Below are positions 36,933 through 47,411 of a stretch of DNA of 64,000 nucleotides, piece after piece. Below the pieces are notes generated by a model, which saw only the letters and a list, made by a program, of their open reading frames with translations, was not told where the DNA came from and searched no databases. How positions within the stretch are numbered: the first letter of the stretch is position 1; each line of letters begins with the position of its first letter. Source of the stretch: Glandiceps talaboti (taxonomy: Eukaryota; Hemichordata; Enteropneusta; Spengelidae); assembly GCF_964340395.1 (NCBI RefSeq), contig NC_135565.1, positions 22,841,709 to 22,905,708 on the forward strand, written 5' to 3'. The translations under genes were made by a program, and so were the position numbers.

Positions 36933-37779
36933 AGGTTAAGTTTTTGAAACCAAAGATGGCTAATACATTCTGAATAGGCTTACGAAATATTTTAGTTTAA
37001 ATAAATTTATATATTTTGGTAACAGAACTCCATTTTGTTCAAAACATCCTTTTTGTGAGATATTTTCTTTCATTTTGTTGTAGATTCAACTCTATATAAA
37101 GCTGTCAAAAAATGAAATATGAATTTTGATTTTTGACCCTTGAACCTATTGTTATGTAAATGTTCAGTCATACTTAGTCTTTGATTGGTTAGTTTACATT
37201 GCCATATGCTAATGAGGATTTGCAGAACTTCATTTTGTTTGAATTACTTCCTGTTTAGAAATTCAATTGATAAACTTTCAGAAAAAGTGAAAGAATCTCT
37301 GTTACCTTGTGCAATAATCATCAAGAAGTCAAAGAAATATGTTACCAATAATTTTTGTTTTGAAATATGTGATGTACATTCAGACAACAAATGTTTTAAA
37401 AAAGGAGAAAAAAGTTACGACTTTCGCAATTTCAGAAAATGCAGTATGCATCATCAAAATTTTTGGATAAGTCCATAGCTATACACAAACTGAAGTTTTT
37501 GAGTTTATTGTTTTCGTTTAAAGAATAGTTTGCAGGTTGTTTTGGTATTAACTTCAACGTTTTACAGAGAGTTTGAGAATTTATAGAGGAGATTTTGGTT
37601 TCTTATCTCAATTTTCACTGGTACATAACATAATAGGAAAGATAAATGATAGAATCTAGAATATTGAATGAAATCATGGCTCCTAACTTTACAGTCACAT
37701 TATATGCAACAAATTTAAGGTAAAAATAGATCGTAGTGCAGAGTACTTACACAGTATCAAGTTGTCAGCTGCCATGCTC

Positions 37780-37862
37780 TTTGTGTGTGTGTGTGTGTGT
37801 GTGTGCGTGTGTGCGTGTGTGCGTGCGTGCGTGCATGCGTGCGTGCGTGCGTGCGAGCATGT
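37780..37862. repeat. (GT)n then (GCGT)n microsatellite
   Basis: TGTGTGTG grades into GTGCGTGCGTGC, with three alternation forms. Confidence 0.96.
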
Positions 37863-38037
37863 GTGGAGATGATAGGGTAAATGAAAAAAAGTGTTCAAAA
37901 ATTTTCCACCCTTCCCAGTATGTCAATAACTAGGCAAGTCATAAAAAAATTGAAAGCGTGTAATTTATTGTCAGTGTGTGTGGTACATTAGGTAAAACCT
38001 ACAAGAATTCCCAGTACATGAGAATGAATGAATGTTC

Positions 38038-38220
38038 ATGGACTCCGGGTTCATAGTTCATGGCATCTGGGGGGTCATAGTTCATGACCCTCTGGGTCCA
38101 TAGTTCATGACTGGGTTCATAGTTCATGACCTCTGGGTTCATAGTTGATGACCTCTGGGTTCATAGTTCATGGACTCTGGATTCATAGTTTCTGGACTCT
38201 GACTCTGTGTTCATAGTTAC
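38038..38220. repeat. ~23-bp tandem repeat (GGGTTCATAGTTCATGACCTCT), ~8 copies
   Basis: GGTTCATAGTTCATGACCTC recurs with deletions; the last copies are diverged (TTCATAGTTTCTGG). Confidence 0.9.
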
Positions 38221-38396
38221 AATTCAAGATTTCTACTCACAAAGTTAAGAGTTGGTTTGAAACTGAAACTCAAATTTCACTGATGCTCTCAAGCCAGAGG
38301 ACATATTTCTCCTGAAGCAACAAAATACGAAGCCTCTTGTCATGTGACGGTGACGTAAAGAGGCGTATGATTTACAACATTGTGACATCTCAGCAC

Positions 38397-38397
38397 C

Positions 38398-38449
<52 letters not shown>

Positions 38450-38484
38450 ATCATCATCATCATCATCATCATCATCGTCATCAT

Positions 38485-38516
<32 letters not shown>

Positions 38517-38616
38517 ATCATCATCATCATCATCATCATATCATCATCATCATCATCATATCATCATCATCATCATCATCATATCATCATCATCATATCA
38601 TCATCATCATCATCAT

Positions 38617-38691
<75 letters not shown>

Positions 38692-38692
38692 G
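38397..38692. repeat. (CAT)n trinucleotide with regular ATCATAT phase shifts
   Basis: About 295 bp of CAT interrupted by CATATCAT at least eight times. Each interruption shifts the frame by two, so the 140-codon ORF alternates Ile, Ser and His runs. A polymorphic array, not a gene. Confidence 0.97.
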
Positions 38693-38967
38693 AGTTGTAT
38701 TTAACATTCACTTTAAAAACTTTGTTGACTTGAGATCTGTGAGTAGAAATTGTCATTAATAACATTGTACATGTCAGTAGGTAAAATCTACTAGAATTCT
38801 CACAACCCCCCACCCTCCCCCCAGTTTCTTCTCCCCCCTGATCATAATATTTACAGTGTACTTGCACAAGTGATGTAAAACTATGCCAACATTTTCAACT
38901 TTTCAACTTTCCCATATCGCCATAGTTTCCGATCTCATTAAAATCTGATTTAAGAATACAACTAGAT

Positions 38968-39133
38968 TGCTTTATTTCTAGAAAAAGGTGCTGACGCCCT
39001 TTCTTTATTTCTAGGAAAAGGTGCTGACACCATGTCTTTATTTCTAGGAAAAGGTGCTGACGCCCTTTCTTTATTTCTAGGAAAAGGTGCTGACACCATG
39101 TCTTTATTTCTAGGAAAGGGTGCTCACACCATG
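38968..39133. repeat. 33-bp tandem repeat, 5 copies, two alternating types
   Basis: CTTTATTTCTAGGAAAAGGT then GCTGACGCCCTTT or GCTGACACCATGT. The two endings alternate, giving a 66-bp higher-order period. Confidence 0.95.
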
Positions 39134-39179
39134 GACAAAACAGATGAAAACAAATAACATTGAACCATGCACAAGCCAA

Positions 39180-39235
39180 GATGACAAAGACCCCTTAGGT
39201 CACTCACATTTTTATGAGCTGGACAAAGAAAAATA
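39180..39235. mobile_element. Dispersed repeat copy 2 (GTGACAAAGCCCC.. family), fragment
   Basis: GATGACAAAGACCCCTTAGG followed by TCACTCACATTTTTATGAG: the core block shared with 6698-6790 and 42617-42722. Confidence 0.5.
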
Positions 39236-39239
39236 TAAT

Positions 39240-39765
39240 ATCTAAATATTGAATTAGCTTATTAGAGCTTTTGCCAGATATCCACCATGGCTTCATCAGT
39301 GTTTTCTGAAGTCTTAACTTAGACTGAACTTTTGCACAGATGAGCTTTGATCATAATATCTAAATATATGAGGTAAATAAAACCATAGAGTTGTATTCAC
39401 TATATCAGATTTTAATCAGAGTGTCTAGGTTTCAATCTCAACATTAGGTAATTATCAGGGAAGTATAATTAAGATATTTCTACCAGTGCTTAATAAGTTT
39501 CAACAATTTTATCTCAAACATTGTATCCGTTAGTAAGATGCTGCATAAATTACAAACTTCTGGGGTGTCTTTTTCAGTATTTGTTTTCTGATATACATGA
39601 TGTGTTTACCCCTGATATCAAATTGGATTGTTTAACTTTCTACAAGTTTTCAGAGCTCAATACATAAAGGGTTAATAATGTTATACAATTTATTCATTTG
39701 ACTCAAAGTAAAGAATTTCTCCAGTAAGTAAGTTTATTGTTTTTATCACTAATGGCTGACTATAA
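39240..39765. other. No recognised feature
   Basis: AT-rich single-copy-looking DNA. Confidence 0.45.
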
Positions 39766-39773
39766 AACATTAA

Positions 39774-40080
39774 AGTGGCCATGTGGATGAATTTATTTTG
39801 AACCAATTTATCATGGCATCCTACTTGAAAAAATCAATGTGACACTACATAGACCAAGTCCTTGTTTGTAACTCAATAAATTGCAAAAGATTGATAAATA
39901 TGTAAAATGTGTACGTACAATAACAAACTTTTTACACATTTTTTAGCTTTTTGCAATGTATTGAGTTACAAACACAGGCTTGGCATTTCACATTGATTTT
40001 TCAAGTAGGAATCCATCATAAAATTGTTTTATAAATTATAATTAAAAAATGAATACTCAGTCCTCTTCCATATGGCCACT
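39774..40080. mobile_element. Foldback MITE B, flanked by TTAA
   Basis: AGTGGCCATGTGGATGAAT at the left pairs with TCTTCCATATGGCCACT at the right. TTAA flanks both ends (39770-39773 and 40081-40084). GAGTTACAAAC and its complement GTTTGTAACTC lie in the arms, and the centre is GTGTACGTACAATAACAAAC. A 307-bp element without coding sequence. The TTAA target fits piggyBac-type MITEs; the ends do not begin CCC as many piggyBac elements do. Confidence 0.85.
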
Positions 40081-40089
40081 TTAAAATTT

Positions 40090-42190
40090 ATTGTTTATGA
40101 TTTGTTAGCACACTGACAACATCAAGGTAGAAAATACACACCAAGACATGTCTCCTTTTGGATTGTTAAATCTCACCCAATTCTTGACATAAAACGTGAA
40201 CTTGATATTGTATGGCATTACATTTAGTCACAAAATACTGATTCACTGACCAGATGTATCCATTGCATACATTAGCTTTACAAGCAAATTGATTGGCTAA
40301 GAATAGTGAAACCCAGGTGTACTTGTTGATCATTCAAAGCCACTGATTGGTTAACTTGTTTAGTAATTACATTATGTCTTAAAATCTGTCAACTTTTCCA
40401 TGTTTTGTCACCAAATTGTTTTGAAATTATGAGAATATTGGTAATAATTAATTTGATTAAATAAGACTTATGTCACTATGGTAGAATGCACCTCAGTCAC
40501 ACATTTCCCCGACATTCAAAATTTTTTAAATCCCTCTAAACTATGCCATATGAAAGCTTGTTGATTCTCAATCTTGTTTTCAAAATAATTGACAATCGTT
40601 TATTTTTGCATATAATTAACATGGTCAGTGGCGGCCATATTGGATTCTAAAATGACTAAATTTCCATGTCATTTTGATTGTTATTTTAAAACTTTTTTTG
40701 TCTAATGACCCCTCATTTTTGTCCTAGATTTGAACAGTTTTCTTGAACAAAGCTACAGAAATAGTTCTAGACTAATTGATTTCTGAGGTGTATACTATGA
40801 TATGCGACATATTTTGTCTTTTTCTTCAGTTTTTTGTGCAAAATGGTCAACTTTACTATAAGGTGCTGTGTTGATGTACTTATAATAATGTGTTGGATTG
40901 TTCAATTATTTTACAAGAATTTTATTTCAGAGTAGTATTTTGAGGTCAAAGGTTAGAAGTTAAAGGTTAAAGTTTGTGTTTACAGGTCAATGTTTACTAA
41001 AATATTGATATTGGATTTGGTATTGTTTTCATTTTTTAGCCTGCCTTGTGTTTAAAGTTGCCATAAACAAAGCATGATGACAATGTGGGTTTGACCTTTG
41101 AACTTTGACACCAGGGGGCAATAAAATTGAAATTTGCAAGTAAAGTTACTTAAGTTTTGTTAAATAAGGCATTTAAAGAGATTTGTAAAAAGTTTTTAGT
41201 AAAAAAATAAGGTTATCAAGTAATGATGTATTTATTTGCTAGTTTATCTTCCTTTTGTCAACTTTTGTGTTTTAGCACTGATAAAAAAAGTCCATGTTGT
41301 ATGAGGTTAAAGGTCACCCATCACCCAATCACAGTCAAGGATTTGAAAGATCAACTATTTTCCATCCTTTGAGTTTTATTTCATCATAGAAAAAGTTAAG
41401 AACGTTTTCTAGTAAGTTACAAGATATAACAAAAAGTTGCATAAAATTATGAATAAATCTACAAGATACATTATGTGACCTTTCACCCTCTGGATGTGGA
41501 CAGTAAAGTTTTGGTATAGACGTTGGAGAGAAACTACGATGTGTATAGGTTCAGTCAAAATATTAAAAAATTACACAAAAAAAGACAGAAGATTGAAGAT
41601 CTTTTATTAGAATGTACAGTTATTTAAAAGTAAGTCTTAAAAGCCAATTTCATCTCAGTGGTAGTACCGATATGTGTGTAGTAGTAGTAGTAGTTTTAGT
41701 ATAACCATGGTAACAGAATGGATAAGTAGATTCTAGTTGTCTAGAAGTAAAATCCACAAATTGTAGTTAGAAATCAACAACTTTGTGACAATATCTATGG
41801 TAAAATAGTTTATAAAACATAAACTTTAGGGTATTTGTGTTCCCATTTCACAGTCACATTGGAATAGATATTTTATTGTACTTTTGGTTTTTGGGGGAAA
41901 AATGGTATAAAACCTGCCTTTAAAAGACCAAGCCACTACAACTTTCTGTTATTTTCTGCCAATTTATACTTCTTCTTTTTTTAAATTGGGATAAAGTGAA
42001 CTTTAATGATTCTGTTTCACAGTGACCACTCAATAAATTTCAGAATTTATTTGACCAAATAAAGATACTATTACAGTTATTGTTATTGATGTACCCACCT
42101 ATCAACCCACCCACCTTCCTACCTACCTACAGCTACCAACCATAGATTGAAATGTCAGATTATCATGAACAACACAGACTATACATTTGT
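40090..42190. other. No recognised gene; receptor-like motifs
   Basis: About 2.1 kb of AT-rich, nearly repeat-free DNA with loose DR1-like AGGTCAAAGGTTA, TGACCTTTGAACTTTGAC and GTTAAAGGTCACC motifs (40945-41310). No ORF or exon recognised. Confidence 0.45.
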
Positions 42191-42195
42191 GTTTA

Positions 42196-42418
42196 GGCTA
42201 CTTGATGTATAAGATTGTAGATGGAGAGGGTGGTATGGGGACGGGGCTACTTGATGTATAAGATTGGAGATGGAGAGGGTGGTATGCGGACGGGGCTACT
42301 TGATGTATAAGGTTGTAGATTGAGAGGGTGGTATGCGGACGGGGCTACTTGATGTATAAGGTTGTAGATTGAAAGGGTGGTATGCGGACGGGGCTACTTG
42401 ATGTATAAGGTTGTAGTC
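42196..42418. repeat. 49-bp tandem repeat, ~4.5 copies
   Basis: GGCTACTTGATGTATAAG begins copies at 42196, 42245, 42294, 42343 and 42392, exactly 49 bp apart; the remainder reads GAGAGGGTGGTATGCGGACG. Confidence 0.96.
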
Positions 42419-42616
42419 TGCCCGACTGAATATGATTGTGGAGCATAAATTTGACCATTTATTGATAAAATATGAATTTATGAAATATCTTGTATGTTTT
42501 AATAAATGTTATAATTTGATCACAAGGAGTTTTGATATAATAACGAAAAGGAAGATATATCAAGTGATAGATAAAAGTGATGAGTAAGGAATATTTTAGA
42601 TATTCACTCATAGTTT

Positions 42617-42722
42617 TCTTAATTCAGCCAAGGAAAATATGAGTGACCTAAGGGGCCTTGTCACTACAAGTCGCTTGATCAGCATTGACAAACCTTTAGT
42701 ATTTTCCAGCTGAATGAAGAAA
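42617..42722 (-). mobile_element. Dispersed repeat copy 3 with inverted ends
   Basis: CTTAATTCAGCCAAGGAAAATA at the left is the inverted partner of TATTTTCCAGCTGAATGAAG at the right. The interior GAGTGACCTAAGGGGCCTTG and TCACTACAAGTCGCTTG is the reverse complement of the core at 6698-6790. A ~106-bp MITE-sized unit. Confidence 0.65.
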
Positions 42723-43097
42723 AATATCAGAGAATGACATAATTATACCAGCACCAGTGATATCAAAGAAAAATCGGAGAAAGTAATGGGTAATTTTGAA
42801 CGTTTTGACTGATTTTTCGGGTAGCAGAACAAGTGACATAGATGTGTGTTGTCATGGCATAGAACAACCAGAGTATATATTCCATATTTTTTGTGCAACT
42901 TGGATTCTGTATGATATAATAAGCTAAATACTGATATACCATTGTTTGGCTGTGAAATGGGAACTGCAATGTAACCTGTGGTTTATAACTTGACTACTGT
43001 TAGGTAAGAAAACAATTGTATCAGATACTAGGGGTGAGGAGTGTGGCATAATTAAAAGAAGTTATACAACAAAGAATGTTCTTCTCTGGTTTATTGT

Positions 43098-44520
43098 GTT
43101 TGTACATGTGTCTGTCTGTGTATGTGGTGTCTGTCTGTGTATGTGGTGTCTTGTCTGTGTATGTGGTGTCTGTGTATGTGGTGTCTGTCTGTGTATGTGG
43201 TGTCTTGTCTGTGTATGTGGTGTCTTGTCTGTGTATGTGGTGTCTGTCTGTATGTGGTGTCTGTCTGTGTATGTGGTGTCTTGTCTGTGTATGTGGTGTC
43301 TGTCTGTGTATGTGGTGTCTTGTCTGTGTATGTGGTGTCTTGTCTGCATGTGGTGTCTGTCTGTGTATGTGGTGTCTTGTCTGTGTATGTGGTGTCTTGT
43401 CTGTGTATGTGGTGTCTGTCTGTGTATGTGGTGTCTGTGTCTGTGTATGTGGTGTCTGTATGTGTATGTGGTGTCTGTGTATGTGGTGTCTTGTCTGTGT
43501 ATGTGGTGTCTGTCTGTGTATGTGGTGTCTTGTCTGTGTATGTGGTGTCTTGTCTGTGTATGTGGTGTCTGTCTGTGTATGTGGTGTCTTGTCTGTGTAT
43601 GTGGTGTCTTGTCTGTGTATGTGGTGTCTGTCTGTGTATGTGGTGTCTTGTCTGTGTATGTGGTGTCTTGTCTGTGTATGTGGTGTCTGTCTGTGTATGT
43701 GGTGTCTGTGTCTGTGTATGTGGTGTCTGTCTGTGTATGTGGTGTCTGTGTATGTGGTGTCTTGTCTGTGTATGTGGTGTCTTGTCTGTGTATGTGGTGT
43801 CTGTCTGTCTGTGTATGTGGTGTCTGTGTATGTGGTGTCTGTCTGTGTATGTGGTGTCTGTGTATGTGGTGTCTTGTCTGTGTATGTGGTGTCTGTCTGT
43901 GTATGTGGTGTCTGTGTATGTGTATGTGGTGTCTTGTCTGTGTATGTGGTGTCTTGTCTGTGTATGTGGTGTCTGTCTGTGTATGTGGTGTCTGTGTATG
44001 TGTATGTGGTGTCTGTTTGTGTATGTGGTGTCTGTTTGTGTATGTGGTGTCTGTGTATGTGGTGTCTGTCTGTGTATGTGGTGTCTGTGTATGTGGTGTC
44101 TTGTCTGTGTATGTGGTGTCTGTCTGTGTATGTGGTGTCTGTGTCTGTGTATGTGGTGTCTTGTCTGTGTATGTGGTGTCTGTCTGTGTATGTGGTGTCT
44201 TGTCTGTGTATGTGGTGTCTGTGTATGTGGTGTCTGTCTGTGTATGTGGTGTCTGTGTATGTGTATGTGGTGTCTGTGTCTGTGTATGTGGTGTCTGTGT
44301 CTGTGTATGTGGTGTCTGTGTCTGTGTATGTGGTGTCTGTCTGTGTATGTGGTGTCTGTGTCTGTGTATGTGGTGTCTGTGTATGTGTATGTGGTGTCTG
44401 TGTCTGTGTATGTGGTGTCTGTGTCTGTGTATGTGGTGTCTGTGTCTGTGTATGTGGTGTCTGTCTGTGTATGTGGTGTCTGTCTGTGTATGTGGTGTCT
44501 TGTCTGTGTATGTGGTATTC
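43098..44520. repeat. 1.4-kb TG-rich minisatellite (core TGTGTATGTGGTGTCT)
   Basis: The core is constant and linked by TG, TGTC, CTTGTC or TGTGTATG spacers, giving units of about 16-24 bp. One strand is almost pure G/T with scattered C and A. Units lack stop codons in all three forward frames and in one reverse frame, hence ORFs of 473-486 codons. Spacer lengths are not multiples of three, so no frame keeps a constant protein repeat. The 3' third (44220-44460) uses mainly the GTGTC spacer, so there is regional homogenisation. Confidence 0.97.
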
Positions 44521-44662
44521 ACTTTAATGTATGTTGTGTATAGTCTCTGACCAGTAATCTCTTAGTGGTCTCAGGTATATGTCTATATTTATGTGACTAT
44601 AATGACATCATAGGTCCAGGCTTGTCTCTGTAAGCATTATTTTTGTGTATGTTGTATAAATA

Positions 44663-44705
44663 TAGTGTGTGTGTGTGTGTGTGTGTGTGTGTTGTGTGTG
44701 CGCGT
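44663..44705. repeat. (GT)n microsatellite
   Basis: About 15 GT repeats, directly outside the left tip of the 45-kb foldback. Confidence 0.95.
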
Positions 44706-44716
44706 GCATGAACTTG

Positions 44717-45275
44717 ACACTTCAAATTAACACACAACCTCTCATTTGTGTGTATGAGTGCCAACAGTATTACAGTGGATAGTGGAGACGGTGACGGATC
44801 AACTCGTCTTATTTTCAATGCCCCACTCAACTCACAGGGGACCCAGGAACCGTGTGACAAACAAAACAAAACAAAACAAATATATAAACTCAAATAAATG
44901 ACAAATGAACGACAAGTATAGGGACAAATAAAATAATTAAATAAACCAGCAAATGAACAGATACTCATGGGGGTATACTAGATATGGTTTTTTTTCTATA
45001 CCCATGTTTTTTTTTATAGTGATGGGTATAGAAAAAAAAACATATCTAGTATACCCCATGAGTATCTGTTTATTTGCTGGTTTGTTTAATTATTTTATTT
45101 GTCCCTATACTTGTCGTTCGTTTGCTTGTTCATTTGTCATTTATTTGATAGTTTATTTATTTATTTATTTATTTGTTTGTTTGTTTTGTTTTGTTTGTCA
45201 CACCGTTCCTGAGTCCTCTGTGCGCAACTCGCCTCATTTTCAAGGGTGTCGATGCAGACTGATGATTTGAAGTGC
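44717..45275. mobile_element. ~560-bp foldback (giant palindrome) element
   Basis: The arms 44717-~45006 and ~45021-45275 are inverted copies with a short loop TTTTATAGTG. The inner 100 bp per arm are almost identical (TATACTAGATATGG / CATATCTAGTATACC, CTATACCCAT / ATGGGTATAG). The middle differs by a (TTTA)n/(GTTT)n expansion, and the outer ends are diverged, pairing again at CACTTCAAAT / ATTTGAAGTG. The two similar ORFs on opposite strands (44597-44968, 44953-45270) are one arm read twice. Confidence 0.87.
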
Positions 45276-46380
45276 GCCACCACACGACACTTATCGTTAT
45301 CCAAAAACGTGCTGATGGCAACTAGGAATCATTGGGTTTCGTTTAACTTTAAAATCAAGGTTTTTTTCAGTATCACTTTCATAACGGAATAAAAGAAAGA
45401 AATTAATACAAATAATGAGTTTAGTTTAATTATCGCAATTCTTGTCAGTAGAACGTACAGTGCGCTAGGTGTGTATGACTAGAGAAAATTACTACACAAA
45501 TGTGGATGTAAATGTACACTGGAGTTAAAGATATAGCTGCGCAACTGGGGCATTTTTACCAGCAAGTGACTAAAGATATGTTCACTAAAAATTGGTCAGT
45601 TACTTATTTAAAAAAAAATTGCATTTGTTAATTTGTCGTATAGGTGGTGCCATGGTGTATAGACAAGTTTAAAATCTTGAGAAAGGTAAGTTTTGAATTG
45701 ATCTGTATGTTGCCGTGTGAAAACTGCATTAGTTATGTGTGCATCATTATATGTGTGTAGTGTCAGTATATGGATGTGTTCATCATTTTTCGTTCACACA
45801 ATCACAATTTATTCACTGGAAAATGTTAAAACACCAATAATTAGACATCCTACATATTAGTCAGTGGTTGATATTTTAGGAGTTCGTCGTGTAAAAAAAA
45901 ATATATATATATAGCGAAAAAACTCGACATAGGGTAGGCTTAATCACAGATAACACATCTGTGGCTTAATATAGTTATACCGGGACGCACAATGATACGG
46001 GGGACGCTCGTATCATGATTATATATGCATATTTTATGAATATGTCTCCCGGGAGATCTGGAGTAAGCTTGCTGAGTGCACTGCCATAACTCGACCCGAG
46101 TCCATAAAACGTAATCGGTATATTAAAATATAATTTTATGTGTCAGTGATATTACGTGGTCCGAGTAATGTATGTATCTTTATCTATTTGACATATAATC
46201 TGGCAAAAGCGTCATTTTTGTAGATACTTTATTACATTAAAATATATTATGACCCATAAATGTTTATGTAGTTAGTATTCTACTCAAAAAGTAGGTCGGG
46301 TAAAACTACAAGCATGCCATAGATAGCTGACTGTTTTGTATGATAAATATATCAGTTTTGACTTTTCAAAGCTATTGTCT
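45276..46380. other. CpG-richer, repeat-poor flank of a probable promoter
   Basis: CpG becomes noticeably more frequent from about 45220. A hairpin ATGATACG...CGTATCAT lies at about 45991-46015 and a 10-bp palindrome CTCCCGGGAG near 46047. No exon identified. Confidence 0.4.
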
Positions 46381-46504
46381 TAATTTATATTTTTGCCGAT
46401 TTTAACGTGTTTTTTTTTTCAAACGAAAATTTCTTCAGATGCCAGTGTAGTTATGATCCATCGCATCGCGTCGCCCTCTCTTGATGATGAGATGAAGTTA
46501 GCCC

Positions 46505-46545
46505 ATGACGTCACTCCGACTGATCTATCACATCCAAGATGGCGC
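46505..46545 (+). promoter_or_regulatory. Putative core promoter: CRE plus YY1-like motif
   Basis: TGACGTCA (46506-46513) is a perfect cAMP-response element. CCAAGATGGCGCTG at 46534-46547 matches the YY1 core AANATGGCG, which in animal TATA-less promoters sits at or just after the start site in the direction of transcription. Both lie in the CpG-richer interval and point to + strand transcription. Confidence 0.5.
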
Positions 46546-46549
46546 TGTG

Positions 46550-46725
46550 ATGAAAGTGGCTGTGTGTATTTCTGATCCTCGGTCATTCTGTTTAGCTCAG
46601 GCTTCATCTCCTGGCCTCCAAAGTGGGTATCTTATTTCTCACAGACAAAGAAGACTTAGGTCGACGTCATCTGTTCAAATATCCATGAGTGTCAACGTCG
46701 CGATTTCCGAAAGTCGTAAGCGGAG
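46550..46725 (+). CDS. Putative first coding exon of an unidentified gene
   Basis: The open frame starts ATGAAAGTGGCTGTG and runs 58 codons to a good donor AG|GTAGGT at 46726 (a second donor GTAAGC lies at 46715); the in-frame stop TAG occurs only inside the intron. The predicted N-terminus MKVAVCISDPRSFCLA is followed by a basic, Ser-rich stretch (SHRQRRLRSTSSVQ, SESRKRR). I do not recognise the protein. Just upstream a three-codon ORF ATG GCG CTG TGA (46539-46550) overlaps this ATG as TGATG. The frame is also open upstream to an ATG inside the CRE (46505), which is unlikely to be transcribed if the CRE is a promoter element. No downstream exon was found, so this is tentative. Confidence 0.4.
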
Positions 46726-47210
46726 GTAGGTTTCAATGCACTGACTTCTCTGCTGTCCGTAGTTTTGACAGTAGAACCTACAATACATCTATCGCGGTTT
46801 TGGAGAAACATAGTGTACATAACATGCGCTAGCTAGCTAACTGTAGTCGAAATCACTTTTGTTAAAGATTTATCTCGTCTGTTATATCTTTACATGTGCG
46901 TGGCATTTGTTGTATTCCGGGGTTGTATTGTCTTTCACTGTTTCAGCAACCCCTTGTTTGTATTTCGACCCGCTCATCCGTGATAATTTGAATGGGATAA
47001 CATGATCAGTGATACCCTGTGTGTTCAATATTGTTGTGTGATGAATGGGTCGAAGTTTTGAACCGCTACGTTAGATCTAGGTGAACGTGTACACTAGAGA
47101 GCGTTTGTACGTGTAATGTCGTGAGTCGTGGTTATCTGATCTGAAGCTGTAGGGTGTATGTGATAGGCAAGGATGTGGTTGTGGGGCCCGCTGACAACAT
47201 ATCGACAACG

Positions 47211-47282
47211 ATGTATGATGTCGTGTTGAAAGCCAGGAATCGACTGGCACTGCGTGAAATGTTATTGAATGTGTTGCAATGA
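47211..47282 (+). CDS. Short ORF in a possible alternative first exon
   Basis: ATG TAT GAT GTC.. encodes 23 residues (MYDVVLKARNRLALREMLLN and three more), predicted amphipathic, then TGA. A donor-like CAG|GTAAAC follows at 47289. The stop before the donor means it would be an upstream ORF or a tiny peptide, not a joined exon. Context is the CpG-richer interval. No homologue recognised. Confidence 0.15.
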   Translation: MYDVVLKARNRLALREMLLNVLQ

Positions 47283-47411
47283 AATCAGGTAAACAGATAA
47301 CAGATTGATATTAATTTTAGCTTACATTGAGTTGTTGATAATTATTTACTGTGTGCTAACTTACAAAACTACTGCCATGCGCTATCTCACCGGTACGGTA
47401 CGTCCGTCTGT

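Larger units (their letters stand above)
36130..37770. other. No recognised gene
   Basis: CCAAGATGGC / CCAATATGGCTGCC motifs recur (36760-36960). A segment at 37131-37200 (TTATGTAAATGTTCAGTCAT, then TTTGATTGGTTAG) duplicates 33185-33250 of the MOB2 intron (TTATGTAAATGTACAGTCAT, then GTGATTGGATAG). Confidence 0.5.

Noticed and set aside
37185-37478. 97-codon plus-strand ORF (Lys/Ser/Phe-rich)
   Set aside because: No recognisable motif, no splice-site support and it overlaps the dispersed GATTGGTTAG repeat; treated as chance.
38337-38759. 140-codon ORF of Ile, Ser and His runs
   Set aside because: A (CAT)n microsatellite with two-base phase shifts; no flanking coding sequence.
43062-44550. 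Four overlapping ORFs of 473-486 codons (Cys/Val/Met-rich forward, His/Thr-rich reverse)
   Set aside because: They overlie a TG-rich minisatellite whose units contain no stop codon; spacers change frame repeatedly, and all three forward frames are open together. Not coding.
44597-45270. Two similar proteins on opposite strands, as if a divergent gene pair
   Set aside because: They are the two arms of a palindrome read outward and inward; the sequence is low-complexity Phe/Leu/Tyr-rich.
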